Assembly: GCF_051175385.1 (NCBI RefSeq)
Contig: NZ_CP195106.1
Coordinates: 558,001-622,000 of the forward strand
DNA length: 64,000 nt
Reading direction: 5' to 3'
Source: Tundrisphaera lichenicola
Lineage (GTDB): Bacteria > Planctomycetota > Planctomycetia > Isosphaerales > Isosphaeraceae
The position numbers and the translations under genes are program-made. Of this stretch, positions 17,779 through 26,675 are shown one piece after another (position 1 is the first letter of the stretch; the number at the start of each line of letters is the position of its first letter). Below the pieces are notes generated by a model. It had not been told where the DNA came from, searched no databases, and was given only the letters and a program-made list of their open reading frames with translations.

Positions 17779-18132
17779 TCAGTCCTTCGAGGCCGCGATC
17801 GCCTGGCCGAGGACCAGCCGGTCGAGGCCCTCGCCGACTCCCCATCGGCCCGGTCCGGTGGACTCGATCTCGATGAACATGCCGTCCGGCCAGCCGGGCG
17901 TGGTGATCACGACCGTCAGAGGCTCGCGCCGGGTGACCTCCCACGAGCTTTCGCCGGCCGATCGGCGGAGGGCGAGCATCTTCTCCTCGGGATGATCCAG
18001 CAGGGCGGCCCGGCCGGGCACGGCCACGAAGGTGCAGTCGCCCGCTCCTTCGGCCAGGTCCACGCTGCAGAGCATGAACGCGAGGCGCTCGCCGTCGACG
18101 TTTTGGAGGATGACGGTCTTCAAAGGCGGCAC
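17779..18132 (-). CDS. small hypothetical protein
   Basis: A 117-residue soluble protein, mostly beta-strand by appearance, with no signal peptide or metal-binding motif. Distinct segments include DGERLAFMLCSVDLAEGAGD, LLDHPEEKMLALRRSAGESS and the terminal GVGEGLDRLVLGQAIAASKD. I do not recognise the family. The start is GTG at 18132. It lies between the 185-residue protein (51-base gap) and the membrane protein (15-base gap), in what looks like one minus-strand operon with the radical SAM gene at the top and YfhO at the end. Confidence 0.65.
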   Translation of the reverse strand: MPPLKTVILQNVDGERLAFMLCSVDLAEGAGDCTFVAVPGRAALLDHPEEKMLALRRSAGESSWEVTRREPLTVVITTPGWPDGMFIEIESTGPGRWGVGEGLDRLVLGQAIAASKD

Positions 18133-18183
18133 TCCAGGGCAGGGAGGGGCGAACCGGGCTCGATCGCTCGTGGGGCGGGCCGA

Positions 18184-18741
18184 TCATCCCCGGTTCGGCT
18201 GTCCCAGCGTCGGGTCGATGATCGGCTCGGCGACCCGGAGGGACCTCAGGATCTCGTCCCAGATCTTGCCGAGCCTGGGGGCGTCGTCCTCCCAGAAGTC
18301 GAAGGTGATCAGGGGCTGGACATTCGAGGCCCGCGAGAGGCAGGTCCTCGACCGCGCGGGGCGTTTCTCGTTGGGGTCGATGAAGCGGACCTCGGCCCAG
18401 GCGAGTTCGAGGTCGGTCCGCTCGATCTCCACGACCTCGCCGATCGAGGTGGCGTCCCGGCTATCGTGCTCGACGACCTGCTTGACCAGGTTCGAGAGCT
18501 TGAGCCCGCTCCAGTCGCCCGGGGGGAGCCTCATCACCGACATCGCCAGGGTGCAGTCGTCGTCGGGCGGCTGCTTGTCGTGGAACTTGATCGACTCCTC
18601 GGTCGGCACGACCACCCAGTCTTCCGGGAAGTCGAACCGGACCGCGCCTCGGTCGGCGACGAAGATCTTCCAGCCGGGCTTGGCGTGCCAGCCGTGCTTC
18701 TCGGGGAGTTTGAGGGTCCGCTTGTCCCAATTCGCCATCAT
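18184..18741 (-). CDS. hypothetical protein
   Basis: A 185-residue soluble protein, no signal peptide. It contains GWKIFVADRGAVRFDFPEDW and a second half with DFWEDDAPRLGKIWDEILRSLR; the mixed strand/helix pattern recalls PsbP/DcrB-like folds, but this is only a visual impression. Two adjacent ATG codons (18741 and 18738) are possible starts; GGAGG is 5-6 bases before the first. It lies 115 bases after the radical SAM gene and 51 bases before the 117-residue protein gene on the same strand. No function proposed. Confidence 0.7.
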   Translation of the reverse strand: MMANWDKRTLKLPEKHGWHAKPGWKIFVADRGAVRFDFPEDWVVVPTEESIKFHDKQPPDDDCTLAMSVMRLPPGDWSGLKLSNLVKQVVEHDSRDATSIGEVVEIERTDLELAWAEVRFIDPNEKRPARSRTCLSRASNVQPLITFDFWEDDAPRLGKIWDEILRSLRVAEPIIDPTLGQPNRG

Positions 18742-18856
18742 TCCGGCCTCCGATGATCGACGTCGCGCCCTGCGACCGGAGTACCCCTCACCTCGACTCG
18801 GTCCTCTCCCGGGGAGGAGGGAGGCAGGAATGCCGCCCCCTCCCGCTCGTCCGGGT

Positions 18857-20653
18857 TCAGACCGCTTCCGCCATCGCCGTGAGCTGGACGATCGACCGTC
18901 CCTGCTCCTTGGCCAGGTATTCGCGGCCCTTCTTGACGTGGATGTGGTCCCAGGGAAGGACCTCCTCCACGGGTCGGGTCCGCTGGCTGTAGAAGGGGAC
19001 GTCGATCCCGAGGTCGTCGAAGACGCCCCACCAGAGCTTGGCGTCGAAGTGCTCGGTCCAGGCGTCGAGCCGGGCCCCTCGCCTCCAGGCTTCTTCGAGG
19101 GCGGCGGCCACCCTCCGATCGCCCCGGGTCATGATCCCTTCGAGGAGGCTGGTCTCGATCGAGTGGCACTTGACCGTCACCGACTTGATCTTCACCCGGG
19201 ACCGGATGTAGCGGTGGGCCCAGTGGAAGTATTCGCGTTCCCTCATCCCGTTCCACTGGTAAGGGGTGTGGGGCTTGGGGACGAAGTTGGAGACGCTCGC
19301 GGTCACGTCGGCGTATCGACCGGTGACCTCGCGGCCGATCCGGGCGATGGTCTCGGCCATCTCGACGATCCCGTCGAGGTCCGCCTCGCGCTCGCCGGGG
19401 AGGCCGCACATGAAGTAGAGCTTGACCTTCCGCCAGCCCCGGCGGAACGCCTCGGCCGCGCCTTCGTAGAGGTCCTTGTTGTCGATCGGCTTGCGGATCT
19501 GCTCGCGCATGTCGTCGCGGGCGACCTCGGGGGCCAGGGTCAGGCCGCCCCGGCGTCCCTCCTGCAAGAGCGCGGGGATCTTCTTGAGGGTCTCGGTGAT
19601 CCGGAGGCTCGGCAGCGAGATCTTCACGCCCAGGGGGGTGAAGACCTCCGACATCCGGGTGACCAGCTCCTCGAACTTGGGATAGTCGCTGCTGGAGAGG
19701 GACAGCAGGCTGATCTCGTCGTAGCCGGTGTTCTTGTAGCTTTCCAGGGCCGCGTTGACGATCGTCTCGACGGTCCGATAGCGGAGCGGGCGCTTGATGA
19801 CGGTGCTCTGGCAGAACCGGCACTGCCAGGGGCAACCGCGCATGATCTCGATGGCGATCCGGTCGTGGGCCGTCTCGACGAACGGGACGATCGGGGCCGT
19901 CGGCAGGGGGATGTCGTCGAGCCCCTGGATCACGCAGGGCTTGATGGCGGCCGGGACGTCGTCGCGGGTCCGGTGGATCTCGGCGATCGTGCCGTCCTCG
20001 GCGTAGGCCATCTCGTAGAACCGCGGGACATAGGCCCAGTCGACCGCCCCGGCGATCCGGGCCAGCTTATCGGCGCGGGTCAGGGCCGGGTCGCCTTTCA
20101 TGGCGGCCCACATGTCGCAGACCACCGGCAGGCTCGGCTCGCCGTCGCCGATCACGAAGAGGTCGATGAACGGGGCCAGCAGCTCGGGGTTCTGCGAGCC
20201 CGGCCCCCCGGCGATCACGAGGGTGTCGTCGGCGGAGCGGTCCTCGGCATGGAGCGGGATCCCGCCGAGGTCGAGCATCGTCAGGACGTTCGAATAGCTG
20301 ATCTCGTACTGGAGCGAGAAGCCCAGGACGTCGAACTTGCCCAGCGGCGTGAAGGTCTCCAGCGAGTAGAGCGGGACCTCGTGCTGTCGGAGCGCGGCCT
20401 CGAAGTCGGGCAGGGGGGTGAAGGCCCGCTCGCAGGCCCAGTTCCGGGCGTTCATCAGGCTATAGAGGACCTGAAGCCCGTGGTGGCTCATCCCCAGGGA
20501 GTAGGTGTCGGGGAACGCCAGGCAGAGCGTCCCCAGGGTGGTCCGGTGGTCCTTGCGGACCGTGTTCAGCTCGCCCCCGATGTATTGCGCGGGTGTCTGG
20601 ATATTGGGAAGGATCCGGCCGGTGACGTAATCCTTGAGTGCGGTATTCAACAT
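18857..20653 (-). CDS. TIGR03960-like B12-binding-type radical SAM protein
   Basis: A 598-residue protein. The N-terminal half resembles a cobalamin-binding-like domain (LCLAFPDTYSLGMSHHGLQV, DVLGFSLQYEISYSN, IAGGPGSQNPELLAPF, FVIGDGE). The radical SAM motif follows at about residue 275: RGCPWQCRFCQS, that is C-x3-C-x2-C for the 4Fe-4S cluster. Later blocks (LSLSSSDYPKFEEL, GLTLAPEVARDD, KLYFMCGLPGE) are typical of this subfamily of about 600 residues. The DUF2344 partner protein often found next to it is not adjacent here. The reaction is uncharacterised. It heads a minus-strand run; the next gene is 115 bases downstream. Confidence 0.88.
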   Translation of the reverse strand: MLNTALKDYVTGRILPNIQTPAQYIGGELNTVRKDHRTTLGTLCLAFPDTYSLGMSHHGLQVLYSLMNARNWACERAFTPLPDFEAALRQHEVPLYSLETFTPLGKFDVLGFSLQYEISYSNVLTMLDLGGIPLHAEDRSADDTLVIAGGPGSQNPELLAPFIDLFVIGDGEPSLPVVCDMWAAMKGDPALTRADKLARIAGAVDWAYVPRFYEMAYAEDGTIAEIHRTRDDVPAAIKPCVIQGLDDIPLPTAPIVPFVETAHDRIAIEIMRGCPWQCRFCQSTVIKRPLRYRTVETIVNAALESYKNTGYDEISLLSLSSSDYPKFEELVTRMSEVFTPLGVKISLPSLRITETLKKIPALLQEGRRGGLTLAPEVARDDMREQIRKPIDNKDLYEGAAEAFRRGWRKVKLYFMCGLPGEREADLDGIVEMAETIARIGREVTGRYADVTASVSNFVPKPHTPYQWNGMREREYFHWAHRYIRSRVKIKSVTVKCHSIETSLLEGIMTRGDRRVAAALEEAWRRGARLDAWTEHFDAKLWWGVFDDLGIDVPFYSQRTRPVEEVLPWDHIHVKKGREYLAKEQGRSIVQLTAMAEAV

Positions 20654-20850
20654 GATCCAGGGGCTCCGCGGACATCAGATTGGGCGGGTCGTCTCTCCGA
20701 GCAGCCAGGCGCCGGGCGGGCGGGATGAATCCCCAGCCTGATTGGTGAGCTGCCGAGGAGTCGGGACGACCAAGGGTTCGATTCTAGCCGAGATGGATCA
20801 ATCTCGATAGACGTTCACGCGGGCCGGTCGGGGTCGGCGATCGAGAAAGA

Positions 20851-20875
20851 GGCCCGGCCGGTGTCCGGCCGGGCC
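20851..20875 (-). terminator. hairpin downstream of choice-of-anchor A gene
   Basis: GGCCCGGCCGG at 20851-20861, loop TGT, CCGGCCGGGCC at 20865-20875: an 11-base-pair perfect stem about 40 bases after the stop at 20914. On the minus strand it is followed by TCTTTCTC, so a factor-independent terminator is plausible. Confidence 0.65.
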
Positions 20876-20913
20876 CCGAGAGTCTCGATCCTGCCGGGCC
20901 CGATGGTGGGGGC

Positions 20914-21882
20914 TCAGGCGGCCCGTCGTCGGCGGAGCCAGCCGGCACCGACGATCGCCAATCCGCTCAGGGTCGAGAGGATCGTGGCCGGCTCGGGGAC
21001 GGGGTTGGGGCTGGGGTCCACGAGCGGGGGCACATAGCCCTCGAAGCCCGGCCTCGGGGATCCGAACGACCTCGGGAGGTCGATCTCGCCAATCTGGGTG
21101 ATCGACTTGACGTAGATCGAGCCGACCGGCGAGCTGCTCGTCGTCAGGTCGGCATTCGGGGCGAGGATCGAACCGCCAAAGTTGTTGAAGCCGTTCAGGG
21201 CGGTCGCGTTCTGGAAGTTGAAGAGGAGGTGAGCCTCGTTCGCCAGGTTCGAGAATGCGGCGAAGTTCAGGCCCGAGGAGAAGTAGTTGATCGCGTTGCC
21301 GCCCATCACGTTGATGATGACCGTCGTGCCGGCGCCGACCCCGGTCAACGCGGAGACCGTCCCGCTCTGCGTGAGCAGGCTCTGGTCGATCGAGAAGACC
21401 GCCACGCTCCGGCCGTTGATCGTGGTCGGCATGGCGTTGAACTTGATCTGGTTCGGGTCCGACGCGTCGACGGTGCTGTTGGTCGTCAGGGCCGCATAGG
21501 CCGCCGAGACGTCGGCCAGGTAGGAAGACAGGCCATCGGTGAAGGTCGTCACCGTGGACGGGTCGGCGGCCACGCCGTTCACCGAAGCGGGCCCCGAGCC
21601 ATAGATGAAATTATGGCCATTGGTATTGAGGTTGGTGACATTCCCGGCCAGGGCATTGAAGATCCCGGCCGGGGGCGTCAGCGCACCCCCGGCGAGCTGC
21701 CCCCCGAATGTGAAATTGTTGGACTTGAGGGTCCCGCCGACGAGGACCCGGCCCTGCACGTCGGAGTTGGTGGTCACGTCGCCGGTGGTGATCAGGTTGT
21801 AATCGCTCAGCGTGATCCCGGCGGAGGCGAGCTGCGTTGCCGCCGCGAGCAGCGAGGCGGCGAGGAGGATCGTCCGGTGCAT
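20914..21882 (-). CDS. choice-of-anchor A family protein with PEP-CTERM signal
   Basis: A 322-residue exported protein. Signal peptide about residues 1-21 (ATQLASA), then the choice-of-anchor A domain, recognised by ITLSDYNLITTGDVTTNSDV, QGRVLVGGTL and FGGSILAPNADLTTSSSPVG. The domain name reflects that members carry varied C-terminal anchors; here the anchor is PEP-CTERM (VPEPATILSTLSGLAIVGAG, then WLRRRRAA). Likely a cell-surface or extracellular-matrix adhesin-like protein processed by an exosortase encoded elsewhere. The ATG at 21882 is chosen; an in-frame TTG lies directly before it. Probably monocistronic, with a terminator hairpin at 20851-20875. Confidence 0.9.
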   Translation of the reverse strand: MHRTILLAASLLAAATQLASAGITLSDYNLITTGDVTTNSDVQGRVLVGGTLKSNNFTFGGQLAGGALTPPAGIFNALAGNVTNLNTNGHNFIYGSGPASVNGVAADPSTVTTFTDGLSSYLADVSAAYAALTTNSTVDASDPNQIKFNAMPTTINGRSVAVFSIDQSLLTQSGTVSALTGVGAGTTVIINVMGGNAINYFSSGLNFAAFSNLANEAHLLFNFQNATALNGFNNFGGSILAPNADLTTSSSPVGSIYVKSITQIGEIDLPRSFGSPRPGFEGYVPPLVDPSPNPVPEPATILSTLSGLAIVGAGWLRRRRAA

Positions 21883-22095
21883 CAATGGAGTCTCTCGGGT
21901 GAGATTCGAGGGAGGTACGGGCGCGCTCGACGATCCTGCGACCAGGCCCGGGGGGTGACTCCGGTCGGAGATGACCGGTCATAGTCGTGAACGCTTCTTA
22001 ATCTCAGTTTTGGTTTCTAATCCAGACCTGATCGAGCCACCAGGTGAATAAATACCTCGTCGCGAATTCTCGACGACCGTGGGTGCCCTGGCGAC

Positions 22096-22869
22096 TCACG
22101 CGTCTTTTCTCGGCCACAGGCGCGAAGAAAATAAGCGATCCGGGTGGCCTCGAAGCCTGCAAGCGGCGGCGGCGATGGCCAACCCCGCCAGCGTCGAGAT
22201 GACCGCCGACGGCTCGGGGACGCCATGAATGACGCCGGGCGAGGGGCCCGAGGGCGTGCCCGACCCCGGTGGTCCTCCGGGGCCAGGGCATGATGGCCCC
22301 CCGACCCCGGTCGTCGGGTTCCCGATCCCCGGGAAGTCCGGGCCGAGGGGGAGCGGGTTGTGGTCCAGGAGCGAACCGGGCGGGAACGGCCCGAATCCCG
22401 GTCCCAGGGTGCCCGGATTCACGAACGGGTCGATCGTCCCGACGCCCGGCGACCCGGATCCGCCCAGGCTGCCGCCCCGGCCCAGGCTCCCTCCGAAGAT
22501 CGGATACTGGGTCGCGACCTGGCGGAGGTCGAACAGGAAGGGGGATCCCCCAGGGCCCGAGGCCCCTCCGAAGGTCGAGGGATTCCACTCATAACGGGAG
22601 GCCGCCAGGAACGGCCCGATCCCGCCGTCGTTCCTCGAAAGTCCTCCGCTCGCGAGCGGGTCGACGGCCTCGACGGGGATCACGGTCCCTACGACCGGTT
22701 GGGGCATCAGGACGACCGGCCCCTGAAAGCAGAGCGGGAGGCAACTGGTCGAGACAAGGGAGGGGCAGTCTTTGGCATGACCGAAAAGCCAGCAAGCCTC
22801 GGTCGGGACAGGATCGGTCAAGCCGGCCAACAATACCATCAGAATCACGGAGCGACGAGCCAGGTTCAT
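22096..22869 (-). CDS. PEP-CTERM protein, Gly/Pro-rich
   Basis: A 257-residue protein starting MNLARRSVILMVLLAG with a signal peptide ending near PTEA. The early part is Cys-containing (CWLFGHAKDC, STSCLPLC), the middle (about residues 85-205) is low-complexity Gly/Pro/Ser-rich, and near the end is the PEP-CTERM motif VPEPSAVISTLAGLAIAAAA. Oddly, about 20 residues (CRLRGHPDRLFSSRLWPRKD region) follow the hydrophobic segment, longer than the usual short basic tail. The start at 22869 is chosen over a longer form (22887) because it begins the signal peptide. No catalytic domain is visible. Probably a secreted structural protein. Confidence 0.72.
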   Translation of the reverse strand: MNLARRSVILMVLLAGLTDPVPTEACWLFGHAKDCPSLVSTSCLPLCFQGPVVLMPQPVVGTVIPVEAVDPLASGGLSRNDGGIGPFLAASRYEWNPSTFGGASGPGGSPFLFDLRQVATQYPIFGGSLGRGGSLGGSGSPGVGTIDPFVNPGTLGPGFGPFPPGSLLDHNPLPLGPDFPGIGNPTTGVGGPSCPGPGGPPGSGTPSGPSPGVIHGVPEPSAVISTLAGLAIAAAACRLRGHPDRLFSSRLWPRKDA

Positions 22870-23208
22870 GGACGTAAGAGCCCTCACGCGGACCCGCAGA
22901 GGGCCGCGCTATCGAGGATTAAAGATGACGGTCTTTTTAAGTTTCGGGCCGATCGCCGAGGAGCAACTCGTCGATCATCGACGCCTTTAATTTCATGTTA
23001 TGGCCGGAGTGGGCGACTATAAGTCCCCCTCCGGCCTCTGTTGAAAAAACCAACGCCGCACGCCTGCATGCGTTGAGTCCCGGCATCATTATCGTAGGAA
23101 CGGTCGACCTTTCTGCCGCCTTTCTCGGCCGAGCCGGCCTGATTGCGTCACGGGTCGGCTCGACGTCGGGGTCTGTGGTCGAGATAATGGGGTTTTGGAG
23201 ACCGGACG
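22870..23208. other. intergenic region between divergent genes
   Basis: About 340 bases between the minus-strand PEP-CTERM gene and the plus-strand mini-lipoprotein gene. It is moderately A/T-rich around 22915-23000 and presumably holds both promoters. No RNA gene or repeat recognised. Confidence 0.35.
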
Positions 23209-23376
23209 ATGATACGGCGCACCATCCTGATTGCCGCCCTGCTCGCGGCCGGCTGCGGCGAGGCCGAACAGTCCCGATTCACCCCGGCCTCGGCGGATCC
23301 GAAGGGGGCCGGGCCCGGCGAGCCGGTCAAGGCTTCGACGGAAGTGGCGATCCCCCGGAATATCGAGACGCATTGA
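23209..23376 (+). CDS. mini-lipoprotein upstream of pdxA
   Basis: A short open frame of 55 codons. It starts MIRRTILIAALLAAGCGEAE: two Arg, a hydrophobic stretch and a lipobox (LLAAGC) with the lipidated Cys at residue 16. The remaining 39 residues are Pro/Glu/Gly-rich with no domain. The stop at 23374-23376 is only 19 bases before the pdxA ATG, so the two are probably co-transcribed. The lipobox makes chance unlikely, but expression is not proven. Possible role: a small envelope-anchored peptide of unknown use. Confidence 0.6.
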   Translation: MIRRTILIAALLAAGCGEAEQSRFTPASADPKGAGPGEPVKASTEVAIPRNIETH

Positions 23377-23395
23377 ATTGAGGGGATCGAACGTG

Positions 23396-24442
23396 ATGGA
23401 TGAGAGGCCCCTGGTGGCCTTGACGATGGGGGACGTGGCGGGCGTCGGCCCCGAGGTGATTGCTCGCGCGTGGGCCGGCGAGGCGCTCCGGGGACTGGCC
23501 AGGCCGTTCGTCGTGGGCGACCCGGAGACTCTTCGACGGGCCGTCTCGCTGCTCGGGACCGGGGCCGAGGTCCGAGCGATCGCCCGTCCCGAGGAGTCCG
23601 ACCCGTCGGGCCTCGTGATCCCCTGCCTGCCTTCGACCAATCAGGATCTCTCCGGGGTCCGACCCGGCGTGGTCGATCCTCGGGCGGGTCGGGCCGCAGC
23701 CGACTTCCTGATCGGGGCCGTCGACCTGGCGATGGCCGGGCGGATCGACGCGATCGTCACGCTCCCGCTCCAGAAGGAGTCGCTGCACGCCGCAGGGGTC
23801 CCCCACCCCGGACATACCGAGATCCTGGCCGAGCGTTGCGGGGCCGCCGAGCACGCGATGATGCTCTATCTGGCCGCCCCCGAGGGATCTCGACGACCCG
23901 GCCTGGGCGTGATCCACGCGACGCTCCACGTCGCGCTCCGGAGGGTCTTCGACCTCCTGACCGTGGAGTCGGTCGAGGCCAAGATCCGCCTCGCCGACGA
24001 GGCCCTCCGCCCGCTGACCGGCGGGCGACCCCCGCGAGTGGCCGTGGCCGGCCTGAATCCCCACGCCGGTGAGAACGGGTTATTTGGCATCGAGGAGCAG
24101 GCCATCATCGGCCCCGCCGTCGATCGCGCCCGGGCCTCGGGTATCGATGTCGAAGGCCCGATCGCCGCCGATACCCTCTTCGCCCGCGCCCTGGGCGGCG
24201 AGTATGACGCGGTGGTCGCCATGTACCACGACCAGGGGCACGTCGCGATCAAGACGGTCGGCTTCGACCGGGCGGTCAACGTGACCCTCGGCCTGCCGAT
24301 CGTCCGGACCAGCGTCGCCCACGGCACGGCGTTTGACATCGCCTGGCAAGGTAAGGCCGAGATCAACAGCCTGATCGAGGCCGTGAGGGTCGCCTCGCGG
24401 ATCGTCGAGGGGAAGCGGTTCCTCTCGGGCGCGGGCGGCTGA
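23396..24442 (+). CDS. pdxA: 4-hydroxythreonine-4-phosphate dehydrogenase PdxA
   Basis: A 348-residue cytosolic enzyme of the expected length. PdxA oxidises 4-phosphohydroxy-L-threonine, a step of the DXP-dependent pyridoxal 5'-phosphate pathway, using NAD(P)+ and a divalent metal. Visible family motifs are LTMGDVAGVGPEV at the N-terminus, LPLQKESLHAAGV-H-GHTE around residues 122-142, GLNPHAGENG near residue 220 and YHDQGH near residue 278; the metal-binding histidines lie in the last three. GAGGGG lies upstream of the ATG; an adjacent GTG at 23393 is an alternative start. A PdxA2-like role in four-carbon sugar-acid metabolism cannot be excluded from sequence alone. Confidence 0.93.
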   Translation: MDERPLVALTMGDVAGVGPEVIARAWAGEALRGLARPFVVGDPETLRRAVSLLGTGAEVRAIARPEESDPSGLVIPCLPSTNQDLSGVRPGVVDPRAGRAAADFLIGAVDLAMAGRIDAIVTLPLQKESLHAAGVPHPGHTEILAERCGAAEHAMMLYLAAPEGSRRPGLGVIHATLHVALRRVFDLLTVESVEAKIRLADEALRPLTGGRPPRVAVAGLNPHAGENGLFGIEEQAIIGPAVDRARASGIDVEGPIAADTLFARALGGEYDAVVAMYHDQGHVAIKTVGFDRAVNVTLGLPIVRTSVAHGTAFDIAWQGKAEINSLIEAVRVASRIVEGKRFLSGAGG

Positions 24443-24481
24443 TCCGGGCCGGGTCGTGACCGGAATCTCGCCGCCTCGGGT

Positions 24482-25612
24482 TCATCGGCCCGGATTTCCC
24501 GTCGAGCCCGCCTGCGCCGGGGCGAGGATCGGCAGGGGCGGGGCCGATTTCGGGCTCGCCGCGACGAAGTCCTCGCCGATCAGTTGGGCGATCGTCGAGG
24601 CGACTTGCGATTGCGTCGATTCCACGCCCTCCCGGACGCCGAGCGGGGGAATGCCTTTCCCCATCAGGGCGATCCAGATGTGCTCCGCCCCTTCCACCTT
24701 CGCTCCATGATCGGTCCAGTCCTTCCCGGTGCCGCCTCGCCCGTGGTCGGTGGTCAGGATCAGGGCCGTCCTGTCGCGGTACTCGGGCATCTCCTGGATG
24801 GTCTGCCAGAGCCCGGCCAGGAAGCGGTCGGCCTGATGGGCGGACCGCAGATAGAGGTCATACCGTCGGCCGTGGGCCCACTCGTCGGTCTCGCCCAGCC
24901 CGATATAGAGGACCCGGGGCTTGTGCCGGATCAGGTGCTCGCGGGCGGCCTCCATGATGATCGCGTCGTAGGTGCAGTCGGGCCAGTACCGAGGGAGGTG
25001 TTCGATCATCAGGTTGGCCGCCCGCTGGCGATCGGTCGGCGTCCCGTCGACGATCGGGGACCAGCCCGCGTGGACCTTCAGGCGGTTCTCCGAGGTCCGG
25101 AAGATGAACGGGAAGACGTCCCAGGAGCAGAAGGCGGCGACTCGGTCCCGATAGGCCGGTCGCTCGTCGAGGAATTCCAGGACCGAGCGGTTCGGATTTG
25201 GTCGTTTGGCGTTGGAATCGATCCGGTCGTCCCCGAACCCGCAGAACATCTCGCTGTAGCCGGGGTAGGAGAATTTCTTGCCGTTGGTGAGCCTGGCGGG
25301 AGACTTCCTCGAAAGGTCGCCGAAGACCTGGCCTTTCTCGGCGATCGTCCCCCAGAAGAACGGCAGCAGGGCCGCTCTCCGGCCCTCGGGGGAATCGCGC
25401 CAGAATTCGCCTTTCAACCCGGCGACATCGCGGACGCCCCCGTCCTTCGCGTCGATCAGGGCCTCATCCGCCCCCCCGAAGAACTCCTGATGGCGGAAGC
25501 CGTCGAGCGTCACGACGATGACATTCTCGGCAACCGCGGGAGGTTCGTTGGCATGGGTGGCCGCGCCGAACGATCCGAGACAGCACGCAAGGGCGAGGAT
25601 TCGCGATGGCAT
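24482..25612 (-). CDS. alkaline-phosphatase-superfamily hydrolase, exported
   Basis: A 376-residue protein with an N-terminal signal peptide (about residues 1-21, cleavage near THA). The core resembles the alkaline phosphatase / nucleotide pyrophosphatase / sulfatase superfamily: VIVVTLDGFRHQEFF holds the first metal-binding Asp, and TTDHGRGGTGKDWTDHG near residue 297 holds the Asp-His metal ligands. YIGLGETDEWAHG is a further metal-site segment. The nucleophile position is less clear than in arylsulfatases. Likely a metal-dependent phosphomonoesterase or phosphodiesterase in the periplasm; substrate unknown. Convergent with pdxA, 39 bases apart. Confidence 0.85.
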   Translation of the reverse strand: MPSRILALACCLGSFGAATHANEPPAVAENVIVVTLDGFRHQEFFGGADEALIDAKDGGVRDVAGLKGEFWRDSPEGRRAALLPFFWGTIAEKGQVFGDLSRKSPARLTNGKKFSYPGYSEMFCGFGDDRIDSNAKRPNPNRSVLEFLDERPAYRDRVAAFCSWDVFPFIFRTSENRLKVHAGWSPIVDGTPTDRQRAANLMIEHLPRYWPDCTYDAIIMEAAREHLIRHKPRVLYIGLGETDEWAHGRRYDLYLRSAHQADRFLAGLWQTIQEMPEYRDRTALILTTDHGRGGTGKDWTDHGAKVEGAEHIWIALMGKGIPPLGVREGVESTQSQVASTIAQLIGEDFVAASPKSAPPLPILAPAQAGSTGNPGR

Positions 25613-25673
25613 GGGAGGCTCCAGGGAGGATGATCCGGGATCGTTCGGCCGAAGATCCGGGCGTCTGGATGGC

Positions 25674-26459
25674 TTAAGCGGGCCCGTCGCCCGCTACGGA
25701 GGGGAAGGGATGGCCCGAAGGGTCGACGATCGGCCCGGTCGGCGGGGCGTGGATCCCGAGGTTGTACTGGATCACGCTCGGGGTGGTGATCCCGCCGGAG
25801 AGGATCGCCTGGAGGGCCTGATTCACCGACCAGTCGATGTCGGTCACCCGGTCCTCGGGGACGAAGAGCGTGAAGCCCGCCGGGGGGACCACGCCGGTCA
25901 GGACGCAGACGCAGAGGATCGGGCGGCCGGTCGAGGCGTCGCTGAGCGTCTTCGAGACGAATCCCAGGGCCTTCGAGCCGGGGTGGGGGAACTCCACCAG
26001 GACCACCCGCTGGAACGAGTTCCCCTGACGCTGGGCGTCGAGCGACTCGAAGACGTTGCTCAGGGCCTTGTAGATCGTCGTCACGATTGGCAGGTGCAGG
26101 AGCACCCAGTCCAGCGCCCGGCGGAACCAGGAGCGGGCCAGGAGCCCGAGGATGTAGAGCAGGCCGATCACCAGGAAGATCGCGATGATCGGCGAGACGT
26201 ATTGGGAATAGACCCCGTCTTCCCGGAATCCTTCTCGGAAGTTCAGGAGGTAGCGTACGAGCCTGCTGGCCGGGGCGAGGATCGCGTTGTTCAGGGTCAG
26301 GTAGAGCTGATAGACGATCCAGAAGGTCAGGGCGATCGGCAGGGCCATGATCAGGCCGCTGATGACCCGCGTCCTCAGGGCGTCGATCAGGGCCCGGATG
26401 GCCCCGACCTCGTTCAGGGGCGGAGGCTTCTCGAAGGGCGGGGGCGGGGTCGGGTTCAT
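25674..26459 (-). CDS. DUF502 family membrane protein
   Basis: A 261-residue protein with two transmembrane helices (about residues 30-55 and 88-112) typical of DUF502: RTRVISGLIMALPIALTFWI and a second helix followed by RSWFRRALDW. The conserved post-helix block LPIVTTIYKALSNVFESL and VVLVEFPHPGSKALGFVS is clear, as is FVPEDRVTDIDWSV. The family is of unknown function, found in many bacteria and plants. Start at 26459 is chosen because it opens the conserved protein; the frame extends upstream without coding character. Divergent from the M3 peptidase, about 215 bases apart. Confidence 0.9.
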   Translation of the reverse strand: MNPTPPPPFEKPPPLNEVGAIRALIDALRTRVISGLIMALPIALTFWIVYQLYLTLNNAILAPASRLVRYLLNFREGFREDGVYSQYVSPIIAIFLVIGLLYILGLLARSWFRRALDWVLLHLPIVTTIYKALSNVFESLDAQRQGNSFQRVVLVEFPHPGSKALGFVSKTLSDASTGRPILCVCVLTGVVPPAGFTLFVPEDRVTDIDWSVNQALQAILSGGITTPSVIQYNLGIHAPPTGPIVDPSGHPFPSVAGDGPA

Positions 26460-26675
26460 GCGTCGGGGTTCCGGCTTCGGGGGTCGTCGACGGTCCGAGG
26501 TCGGATCATACACGATCAGTCCAGGGGAGGGGGCCTCTCTCCGTCGGGTTTCTCGGCCCGATGGGGCGGGGCGATGACGACCAAACCGGCTGGCCAGACG
26601 GGCGGGCGGTCGGTAGGTTAGGGGGGCGCCCGACGGATCGGCGTCCCTTTGCCCGATTTCCAGGACCCTCACGCC

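Noticed and set aside
24443..24494. Hairpin TCCGGGCCG / CGGCCCGGA followed by TTT between pdxA and the phosphatase gene
   Set aside because: The loop is about 34 bases and the right arm overlaps the end of the convergent gene, so I could not support it as a terminator.
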